A stretch of 64,000 nucleotides of DNA from Gerris lacustris. Lineage: Eukaryota; Arthropoda; Insecta; Hemiptera; Gerridae. The stretch lies in the NCBI GenBank assembly GCA_951217055.1, contig OX578286.1, forward strand, positions 15,091,050-15,155,049, written 5' to 3'. Positions 12,001 to 24,000 of this stretch are shown here, one piece after another; positions within the stretch are counted from its first letter, which is position 1, and the number at the start of each line of letters is the position of its first letter. The notes beneath the pieces are model-generated. The model was not told the DNA's origin. It saw only the letters and a list, made by a program, of their open reading frames with translations, and searched no databases. The position numbers were made by a program, and so were the translations under genes.

Positions 12001-15000
12001 GAATTTTTATATAGTGAAACTGAATTTAAACTCCTTAATATCTAACTTAATTAATAAAATTAAATTAAATTTTAAGTTAGCAACCGTTAAAGTGTTACCC
12101 TGACGATGTAAATATATTATACGAAACTAGTTGGTAAAAACTTAAAGTTTTTTCTTCAGACCGTATCTCACTAACTCTCTAATAAAATTAAAGTTTTGTC
12201 TATATAATATTGATCTTGAATTGTAAAATATTAGGATATTTCTTTGATTATTATACATTACGAAAAACAAAACCGGCCTATTCCTGTCTGTTTGTGACGG
12301 GGGCGAAACTTGCCTAACGAAATCCATGTAGCACATGTTAAGGCCTTTGTTGTTATCATCAAAAAATATTGAAAACTTATTTCTAAACCAAATTAATTCA
12401 TTGGATTTAATATTTTTATTAGTTCTTTTTCTTTACTCGTGTATGAGAAAGGTCTTGAAGCGTAGATTAAGAAAATGTATTGTTTTCAGTACTTTTGTAC
12501 AAATAATTAAGTAAACACAATATATATGACCAACGTCATTATCAATATACCAGGCGATGGTTAGAAGATTGTGTATTAAGATGTTTATATTTAAGAATAA
12601 ACGAATAATCGGGTATCTTTTACTTTGTCACCCACCATAACGGAAAATAAAGTGGAGGGTAAAAAAGTGAAAGAGGCGCCCCCATACACCTCTTTTACTT
12701 TGTTACCTGTATTAATAGCTGTTGAATAGTAGGATGGATAACAAAGTTAATAACAATTAAGGCAGAGGGATATTTAGCTCAATGTACTTTGGGACAGAAA
12801 AAATATCACACTTTTTTATACAGCATTTCAAAATAAGACAAGTAAGGCGCGCTTCACGCGTGGTTTCTGAACGATTAAGTTAAAAATATTAACGGAAAAT
12901 AAAGTGGAGGGTAAAAAAGTGAAAGAGGCGCCCCCATACACCTCTTTTACTTTGTTACCTGTATTAAGCTATAAAACGTTGAATAGTAGGATGGATAACA
13001 AAGTTAATAACAATTAAGACAGAGGGATATTTAGCTCAATGTACTTTGGGACAAAAAAATATCACACTTTTTTATGTACAGCATTTCAAAATAAGACAAG
13101 TAAGGCGCGCTTTACGTGTGGTTTCTGAACGATTGAGTTAAAAATATTAAGTGTGAAATTTTAATAGTTGTCTATTCTTTTTATACACTTCAAGACCTTT
13201 AAATTTATGTATAACATGTCATATGGTGACTAAAAACTTTTTTACATGTCATATTGGCCGCCATCTTGGAAATATTAAGTGTGAAAAATCCAAAAAGTGT
13301 ACAGTTGTCACAAATGCTGAGATGAATCTGTGTACCGAATTTCATGTTCTTAGCTATAGTGATTTATGAATTGAAGCATGCCAACGGACAGACAGACAGA
13401 GCCGTTTTATATAATTTCTTTTTGTACTTGGTACAGAAACCTAAAAGGTGGGTAACAAAGTAAAAGAGTGACAATAATCTTAGAGTGGCGTCCGTTTAAG
13501 TCATCTTACATAGGACGAACCTATTCTTTAAGTGGTTTAGAATGGACTGTACTCAAGAGTAATTATATTCCAAGCCTTACAACTAACTTGACTTAAATAT
13601 GCCACACTATGTTTGTCGAAGCCTCTCGCAAGATGACACCTACGCAATTAGTGGAATCTTGCTTATATATTAGTACATTGGTATTCAACTAGAGTCTTAC
13701 GAGAGGCCTCGACAAATGTAGTGTCGCTTATTTGAGTTAGGTTAGTTGCAATGCTTAGAATATAACAATTCTTGAGTACAGTGTAATGTAAACCATTAGA
13801 ATAATAGGTTCATGTTTTTCGTGATTATTGTTAGCAGAACGTATTATTCTGTTTATTAACATCGATCATTTATTATTTGTTAACAGGAGAATGAACTTGG
13901 AGAAATCCCAAACGAATTAGAAAACGTAGAAGAAAGTGATGAACAACGAATGAAAAGAAGAGAAGAACAACTTCTCAAGTTCAAAGAAGACTTAGCAGCT
14001 AAAAGAGATCTTAGAAAGAAGAAGCTAGGAGAAGTTACCGACAAACTTAAAGGCCTCGAAGACCAACTCCAACAAGAAGTCGCAAAAAGGCAGCAACTCG
14101 AGCAAAAGCTGAGCAATTACAAAGTTGCTAATCTAGCGGAAATCGCTGAAAGCTTGAACGCAACTCGTTCTTTAGCACCCGAAGAAACAAAAGAGCAAGT
14201 TGATGGAGCTAAAATATCAGCTGAAGTTGAATCTTTAAGAATATCAAGGTACGAAGAAGATGATGAAGATGAAATAGATATACTGGACGAAGAAGATGAT
14301 CAAAAGACAGTAGAAGATACGACGAAGAATAAGAGAAAAGGTTTAAAGAAGAGAGTTTCCTTCTCTTTAGAACTTGTTAAAGAAGAGGAATTCGACCCAC
14401 GAGAACCTCCTCTCGAGAGTAAAATTGAAGTAGCTACAGAAGCTGTTAAAGAAGTAGGTGAAACAGAACAAAGTGATAAAATTGAAACTGCAAAGAAAAC
14501 AGCAGAAGAAGTAACTGAAAGCGAAGAAGTAAAAGAAAAATCCGAAGATGAAAAGGAAGTGGACACATTAACAGATCTCACTCAGAAGAATAAGAAGCTG
14601 GAGAATCAAGTCACTGCTTTAAAAGACGTGGTTAATTTGAGCAAACAACTTCTCAATCTAAGAGAAACTCAGGTTAGTTTCCTCATTCATAATATCTTAA
14701 CGTAACGTAGGTATAACTCCACCTAACCATACTATCCTCAAACATAATCAGGTATATTCCCACAATTATACCATCTTAACACAGGAATATAGCCTCGTAA
14801 ATTCGATCTACACTCATATATGTTATGTCAGTCAGAATCACACTCTGTCTTAATCAGAGATAGATACATGATTAGGTCTAGATATATAAAATTACATAGA
14901 GGTGAGAACAATTCTCAGTGGGGTGACATTATTTTTATAGAATTTAATTAGTACTGACGTCCCACGTTTTTTAGTGACATCTATATTTTGATATTTTTAT

Positions 15001-18000
15001 CCTCATTATAAACGTTACATTATATAATCATGTGATTTTTCGTTAAGTGACAAGAGATAAGGAAGTACATATTACATTTTGAGATAGAAATATCCATCTT
15101 TTAATTTTTTTTATCGCTAAAGTGGTATTTCTATTAATAGTCATAATTACATAACGAAGAGGTATTATATATTAATAAAGTGATTATTTAAATAATAATA
15201 AAAAAAATACCATATTGTCGGTTTACAAATGTACGAAGAAGCTATTAATGCATTGTTTCAAACTAGGTAATAATTCTCAAATAATGTAATAAACCCTGGA
15301 TTTCCTGTCATTTTATGGGAAACTAGTTTCATTTAAAGAGTTTTTATTAAGGGTGAGTTCGGAATCACTAACCGGTCAACAACCCGGTCGGCGGTTGGTA
15401 AGTGGTTAGTGTCACAGCGGATTCAAAACTGTAATGACGGCTTCAAATAATTCTAGCAGCCTAGGGGTCTTTGGTCTTATGGAAGGCAGAAGTTTGTGGT
15501 TTGTGCGTGAAGCTATTGCGAGACCTCGAGTTTAAAAATGTTTTTATTTTTGTCGTTATGAGTTTCTGAGTAGTGTCAGTAGTAGAAAATAAAATTTTAC
15601 AAAATCATTTCATGGCGAAGTAAAAATGGTTACAACTTTTGAATAAGCGCTACGAAAGTAACGTTATGGTAAACTCACCGGACTAACCGAATTCTCGATT
15701 CGGTTGAAGCAGACGAAACCGCTCCGGTCGACAACAAAACCGATGGTTTTACAAACGCAATCGGCGTGGATGGGTTAAAGGAATGATGTACATGTACACT
15801 GTACACAGTCCAATGTAAATATTCCCTTCATATCAGGAAGTTCGAAATTGTTCTTATAAAGAATTTTCAAACAGAGTCTACATTTTTTTGTTGCAAAACA
15901 TTTGAATGACGTTTTCTTCAAAATTTGTAACAATAGAGAAGTTTTGAGATTCTAATTAAGTGTTAAAATTACAATGAATATTATTAATAACTTGATATTA
16001 TTAATAACGTGAGAGCACGCGAGAGGACGGACGGACAGACACACGCAGGAAAATATAAAGGTCCTTGGTTTTGACTACGGACCCTAAAAATCGTTATATA
16101 GATTTTTTATGTCAAACGTTTGTTATAAGATGGCTCGATTGTATACAGTACAATCATATGAAAAGGGACGAGGCTTCAACGTTACAGAATCCAACCCCAA
16201 GTGTTTTTGCTTACGAGCTTACCGAAGGTAACGGAAGCTATGTGATCGTTCTCCAGAACGAAAAATTTTTAGGTCTCCGATTTCAAAAATTCCAAGACAG
16301 AAATCCGTTTCAGACGTCATGGTTCATTTTTGGTTCCGTGTCTGTCTGTCGGTCTGTCGTTCAATTTTTGTGAACCAACGTATCTTAAAAACTACACGTC
16401 CAATTTTAATGGAATTTGGGTGGTAGGTTATGAGTAGCCCATTGTTGGTCCCATATAAGTTTCAGCCTTCTACGCTCATTTGTTCCTCTTTCACATGCGC
16501 ACAAACATACATTAATTTACACCTATAGCTTCAAAAGCACTTATCTGATTTGTATGAAACTTTTATAGTTTATCGAAAGTAGCCTGCAGATAGGCCCAGA
16601 TTACTTGGAACCGTCTGCGCTCTTTAACTTTTGCTTAATTGATACTTTAATTCAAGTAAAAAATCAAAACAATTTTGACAGATTAAAAAAACCGGGGAAA
16701 CAATTAAACAAATTAGACAATAATGATTTGTAAAAGCATAAAATAAAAGAGTACGTGATAGCATGCGAGGAAGCTATGTGCCACACCAATTGGCAGTCTA
16801 TTTTTTAAAGAACTATTTTTATCATAAACCCACGAATACACCATTTTTTTCTCTTCTGTAATCTAGGGGAACACACTTTGTAATTTAATAATTTATCTGA
16901 ATATGAAAACTAGAAATTCAAAATTAAATTAAATTACTTTTAAAGGAATGACGTCTTTATTTATTCCTAGACGACAAAATAATTTTTTTGAAAAAAAAAA
17001 TAAATAAATAAATAAAACGCGAGAACAAGAACCAAAACCGTTTCCTTCTAAGTGATAAAAGACGTCATTTATACGCTACGTATTACGTAAGAAAAAACAA
17101 CTAACTAAGTTCACTTAACTCATTGAACCCGGAATTCCATTCTAATTCAAAACAGTAAATGTCCCGATCTTTAATTTTAAATACAATCAGTATTAAGTTG
17201 AACTCGACAACCAATATAAAATAAATAGTCCGCCATACCAACTTATAATAAAAAGGTATATTCTCTAAGCACATAATTTTAAAAATAAGTTGAACTCTAA
17301 TACAATATAAATACAAACCTAAGTGAGTTCTTCTTCGTTTTAATACTACAACGATACTCCCACTTAACTTCCAACCCAAATATGGATTTCAAGTTAGCCT
17401 TCTATTATTTTGCTAGAGACTTAAGGAGACAAAAATCTTACATTCGTAAGTTGTTTCTCTTCTACACTCGTATTAAAAGATAAAATGATAATGCTTAAAT
17501 AAAGTAACACTTATAGAATCTGCTTTGCACAAATAAATAGTTCATAATTACTCTGATAAATAAATTATATATTATTAATTAAATTCGAGATGAATTTAAA
17601 TTAAATTCTTTCATATTTTTTTAATCTAATTTTTGTAATTAAAAGACTTCATTATTGAATTTATTATTGTTTCTAATTTATCGGTCTAACTTCAACTATT
17701 TTCTTTTTTGTTTTTTTTTTTTTATTCGTAATTATACGAAATTAAGTTTATTTTATCATAAAATTCGATTTAATTAAAATTGTATTAGATTATTTAAGAT
17801 AATTAAGGAGTAAAATGTTTGAAAAGTAAATTAAACAGATGATGTCTTCGTTGAAGGTTAGTAATTATTATTATTTTTTTAAATTATTTTTTGTTTTTTA
17901 AAGAGAATTTTTTATATTTTTTCAAAATTATACAATTACATAAAAACCTAGCATTGTATGCCATATTAGTAATCCATAGTATGCTGTTCTGATATTTCAA

Positions 18001-21000
18001 TATGCAGTAAGACTTCCGTATACTTCTTTATATTGATACTTCTCTATGTTTTCTTAGAATTTAAATGGATATAATTATTGATACATCCCTTTGTCTTAAT
18101 AACTCTTAAGACAAAGGAATGCTTAGTCCAATGTACTTTGAGATCAAGGAAAATCATTTCTGTTTTTTTTATAAGGGGAGTAACAGTCTAAAGAATCATT
18201 CCGTATACCTTCGTTAGATTGGTATTCCCTTCTGTCTTTTATAAGGGGAGTAACAAGTAACAGTATAAAAATGTGTCGGAATTTCTTTGTAGCAAATACC
18301 TTTATGGAATAAAATTGAATCCGCTATTCAGAATTATAGTTTCAATATGAAAACACAGTCCATAGGTGACGTACATTGTAGGTGAGATTAAAAAACCATC
18401 TGCCAATTTTGTTGTGGTAAATAGCTTTGTATCATTGGACGAATGATCATATGAATATAAGATAAAGTAGTATTAGATATTTTGAAAAATACAGTTATTA
18501 TTACTAAATACTTAAGATAAAAGCATTAAAAAACGTTAACAATAATGTGAACCCAAAATCATCATTGGATAATTTTAAATAGTCAGCCAATTATGGAGCA
18601 CGTCGCTTCATCGCATCTTATTATTGGATGAATAGTCTCATGAGTATAAAATAAAGTATAATGAGATTTTAAAATCGTACAATAATCAAGTAAGGCGCGC
18701 TTCACGTAAGTACGTGAGACGATAATCGCAGGTTTCTGTACGATTATGTTAAAATTATTAAGTGTAAAATTTTAATAGTTGCATATTCTTTTTCTACACT
18801 GCAAGACCTTTAAATTGATGTATAACATGTTATGAAAACCTTTTTTGTCACCCGCCATCTTGGAAATATAAAGTGTGAAAAATCCAAAAACTGTACAGTT
18901 GACACAAATGCCGAGATGCACCTGTGTGCCAATGTTCCTAGCTATAGTAGTTTATGAATTGAAACATGCCAACGGACAGACGCAAACGGACAGACGCAAA
19001 CGGACAGACACACAGACGCCAACGTACAGACAGATCCGTTATAATATGTATAAGGTTTCTTTTCGTACTATGTACATACAGAAACCTAAAACTTGGGATG
19101 CGTGAGCATAAAAAAAGTTCATTAAAATAATGTACCCCATTGGGTTTTGGTTCAATGTCCATTGGGCATTGAAATTGTGTTTAATTGACCTGTTTTAATT
19201 ACAAGTGGATAACATATTTAATTTAATATAAAATACGCGCAGAAGGATCAAATTAAGATGGGTCCAACTGTACTTTTGAAAATTGAGGTGTTCATAAATG
19301 AAAAAAAAATTGCTTAAAGAGAAAGGAAAGAAGAGTGTGCTTACATAGAAAATTAATATGTGCACTTATTTTTACGTACCATCCAAATTTCATTAAAATC
19401 GGACAAGTAGAACTTAAAATATTGTGGGCTAACACAAATTTCCCTAGTGTCTAAAATCCGCATTTCTGTCTATAGGATATAATAAATTTTGTTTCACCAG
19501 AAAGGTCCCGTTACCTTTGGTAAACTCGAGATTAATTTATATAAAATACTGCGTTTTGTAAAAAAAAAATGTTGGCAAAGAAAAAGTTAATTTTAATTAA
19601 TTTGGCAAATCCACAAAGTTTTTTTAGAGCTCTCTTGTATTCTTCTATAATCCTATTAAAAACTTTTTACAATTAACTATCTCTTTATCATTAAATTAAT
19701 AGATAAAAAGAATTTAGTTTGGATTAAAAGTACAGCGGTTATAATTAACAAAGGGAATAGTAAATGAATGTTTATGCACTTTAGAAAAGTACTTCTACTG
19801 AAATTAATTTCTAAAAAATTAGATATTATACTTCAAAAGTAAAATATATGTGTCTAAATGTCTAACTAAATAAATTGATTAAAAATATTAAACTAAAGAA
19901 AGCTCATGTTATTTATACAATGCTTATTTTAACTTACATGCCTCCAACAAATCTTTATTTATTTTTAAGTGAACTTTTAATAATAAATGTAATATCTATA
20001 ACTTAAAACTGTAACACACCTATATCAGGGTAATTGGCGATATATATGTACAAAAATAAATAGGGTGATTCTAAACCTCATTGGCTACAAAAAACGTCAT
20101 ATAAACCATGGGTCAATTCTCTACCGTTTTCCCACAAGGTCAAATTTTATGATTTTTTTAGGATAGCGGACCTTTGCTCATAAAAACACTTATTACTCCA
20201 AAAGTATAAAAGCTAGAACAAAATATTTGGTTCCGTTGATAAGCTGACAACATTTTCTGCAAGAAAAGTGTAATTGTAATTTTCATACCCTTAAATTACA
20301 TGACAAAAAATGTATACTAATCTTTTTAAAAAAAAAAATAATAATAATAATATTAATTTTGTGGTTCCTTAACTTGGTAGAGAACTGAGCTTAAACTTGT
20401 CGGACTTCAGGAAAAATTTCGTTATTTACTAAAGTTTCGATGCATATTAATATTATTACCCATTCATAAGGCGGATTTTTTAGTAATCTTCGCTGAAAGT
20501 AAAAAAAGAAACGTGTTTATTGTTGTTATTGTCGACATGTAGGTGAGTATACTAAACCAATCTTGCTTCTTTTAATATGTTTTTAATTATTTACTCACCT
20601 GTAAGTCAACAGTAGCAACAATAAACACGTATCTTTTTTACTTTCAGCGAAGTTTACTGCAAATTCTTCCTTAATAATATTAATATTTATCGTAACTTTA
20701 GTAAATAAGGAAGTTTTTCCTGAAGTCCGACACGTTTAAGCTCAGTTCTCTATACCAAGTTATGGAACCACCAAAATAAAATATGTATAATTATTTTTCC
20801 GACTAGCGGCAGCAAAATTAAGCATTATTGAACTGCTTTTAGGCATGAAAATTTAATTTCTCTGAGGTTTCAAGAAAACTTTACAATAAGCAGCAAAATA
20901 CGATTTTGCTGCCTAGGCGGCAAAATAGTATTTTGCTGAGGATTTTTCCAGGCTAAGCCACGCCGACATTCCCCGCTACAAATAAATAAACAAACAACCT

Positions 21001-24000
21001 TTTGTTTTATGTAATCTTTAACCTAAATTATTTAAACAATTTACCTTAAAAATATTATTAATTTACAAAAAAAGGTTTATAAATACTTATAATAGATTAT
21101 ATTTATAAAATAGAATGGAGTAAAAAGATAAAAAAGAAATTAAAATATTACAGAAAATAGTAGGTCTTAAAATAATCATAAAAAATTAAATTAGTGGCAA
21201 CACTGCAGCTCGTCTATTATCATCTTTTGTTTTGTTTTTACTGTATTTCTGTCAATTCATTATTTATAATTGTAACATTTGATATTGTAGCTTGTTTTTA
21301 TTTTAAATTTAAATAGTTCAATAATAGTATTTGATAAGTAAGTAAGTATTATGAAATAAATATTATTTATAGGAAACATTTTTCTGCCGCCAGTAGGAAA
21401 AATATTGTATCCAAGAAGGCAGCAAAGGAAACATTTCTGCCTCATTGATAAATTGCTTGCCTCGGCAGTCAATCGATAAATTACCTTAGCTAGTTAATTT
21501 CCATAGCCTGTCCTCGCCTCCGGCTCGGAGGTTAACTTTCAATCATTCGTCAGAAAAATTCCATTTTGCTGCCTAGTTACATAAATAACTATTGTCATGT
21601 AATTTGAGGGTATCAAAATTAATATTATACTAATTTTGTAAGAAATTTTGTCAGCTTTACAACGAAACCAAAAAAAATGTTTTAGCAATTATACTTTTGG
21701 AGCAATATGTGTTATTAAGAGCAAAGGTATGCAATCTTAAAAAAATCATAAATTTTGACCTTGTGGAAAAACGGTAGAGAATAGACCCACGGTTTATATG
21801 ACGTTTTTTGTAGCCAATGAGGTTTAGAATCACCCTATTTATTGTACATATATCGCCAATCAACCTGTGTATATTATACTTATATCGTTCCGATACAACT
21901 CGTATAATACTTCGTCATAGGCAAGTACATAATTACTTCGTTCAGATTATTTCACTTGTTGGTTGTTTCAGGTTTTTGTGATTTCATGTAATTAAACATC
22001 TTTACCTAAAATTTACAATTAAATAATTTCTCACAGGGGAGGTGCATCGAACCTGACAATTTTTCCTTGGAAAACCCACTGACATGGTAAATTCGTATTT
22101 AAATAGACTATATTTTAGAGTTTTTTGGGTGGGGTGATGGGAGGGGGGCAGCAGAATTTTAGAACAATATCTATAAATTTTAGGGGATGATAGTTTCTTC
22201 GAAAACTTCTGAACAAATACAATTCCAACGATTACTTTTTTAAAAAAATTAAAATTCAATCTATTTAAATATTAATTTACAATGTTCACCATACGGTATA
22301 CGAGGTCACGATTAGTAGTAGTAGTAAGTTCTAATGCAAGTAGTAGACGAGTAGGATGAACAACTAGTTCGAAATTAAGCAATTAAGCCTTATTTATTGA
22401 AGCCGTTTTTACTAGCCCCGTGGTAGAGTTTGAGCCACTTGACCCATCCGCCGAAGCGTGTATGGAGAGGTCATTACTGAACTATGTAAATCAGAGTGCC
22501 AAAGCGTGGGGTCATTCTCATATCTCTGTACCGCTCTTAACTTTCAGATACAAATCAGAGCGCCACGATAATAAAGAACCCCTTATTAAGAGGGTGCCCT
22601 CACCCTATTCCACCACTCATTTATAAAATGTAAACCAGAGCATCATGGCACGGGATCGAACTCACGACCCTGTCTCCCTCGACTTATATATCAATTCTCG
22701 GTAATTAAGGCGGGTAGATGGGCAAGCGCGTAAGGGTTTAATCTGGTGTTATTATTAGGTTTGTTCCAACTACACTTCAAACTAGTTCGAAACTGTCCGA
22801 CGCTTGCGCATCGGACCAAAATTGAACGCCTGTTGCTAATGCGCATGCGTCGGACAGTTTCAAACTAGTTTGAAGTGTGGTTGGAGCAAACCTGTTATTA
22901 TTGTTGAAGTTCTAGGTCATCTAGTGGTAACCAAGTCATAAAGGGTTTAGTTTGTAACATTTACCGCGTCCTGAAGTGTTCAGGTCCTACACTGACTGAA
23001 TCATGAAGGGTTAAGGTTCTGAAACTGACCTCGTCATGAAGGGTTCAGGTTCTAAAACTGACTGAGTCATGAAGGGTTTAGTTTGTAAAATTGACCGCGT
23101 CATGAAGGGTTTAGGTCCCAACACTGGGCGCGTCATGAAGGGTTTAGGTTCTGAAACTGACCTCGTCATGAAGGGTTCAGGTTCTAAAACTGACTGAGTC
23201 GTGAAGGGTTTAGGTCCTAGAACTCAGTGGCAGCGATTAGGGGGCGGCCACACTTTCTGGGAAAATGTAACTTAATAACACTGTTTTTGTTTAATTTACC
23301 TTTATTTCATGCAATTATTGCATTTACTATTTTGCCAATTTACTATTTTTTCTTTCATCTTTTTTCTTTTTTGTTACTTTTAATTCAAAACGTTTAAAAA
23401 ACGTGGCATAAAATTTTGTTTAAACTTTATTTACGTCATTTCAGATATTAACTTCATTTCAGAGACTTAGGATTTGACAAGTTTGTGTGTTTGTTTGTCT
23501 AACGATAACTGGAGTAAAAATTGATCAATTTCAACGAAATTTGGCACATATATGCATCTCAGCATTTGTGAGAAGTGTATAGTTTTTGGAAATTCCTCAC
23601 TTAATATTTTCAAGATGGCGCCCAATATGGCGGACGAAAAAAAAGAAAGTTTTAATCAGCACAGTGGCGTACCAACACTGAAGGGGGCCTGGGGCGGGTC
23701 TCAATGTGGGGGGCCTATACATATTACTGGGCCTACAGTAGTCAAAGTTTATCCTATTAACATAGTCCACAAATATACTTTAGGGATATGTCTTTTGGTA
23801 TGAGGTTTTTTCAGAGTTCTTGGGGGGTAGGCCCCCAAATTCAGAGCTATATTTCTTTGCTCGATTTCGTCTCGGGGTATGCTTTTTCTGAACATGTTTG
23901 CCAAAGTTTATCAAAATCGGCCGTGTACGGCTCCTCGCGTTTGCACAGACGACAGACGTTTTATAAAAAAACACTTTTTTGGGCATTAAGAGACCTCCAA

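Larger units (their letters stand above)
20026..21867. mobile_element. 1.84-kb foldback with long TIRs, hosting two other elements
   Basis: Left TIR 'cagggtaattggcgatatat' pairs with the right end 'atatatcgccaatcaacctg'. The arms extend about 270 bp (20026-20300 and 21600-21867), including 'cctcattggctacaaaaaac' and its complement. The interior is filled by a foldback (20361-20772) and a family M copy (20783-21592). No open frame of the host element remains. Confidence 0.8.

Noticed and set aside
14300..14581. Minus-strand Ser/Phe-rich frame opposite coiled-coil exon 2
   Set aside because: Shadow of the Glu/Lys-rich coding strand.
16065..16373. 102-codon + frame
   Set aside because: Contains the recurrent gcttaccgaaggtaacgg hairpin and gtctgtctg repeat text; it is a repeat, not a gene.
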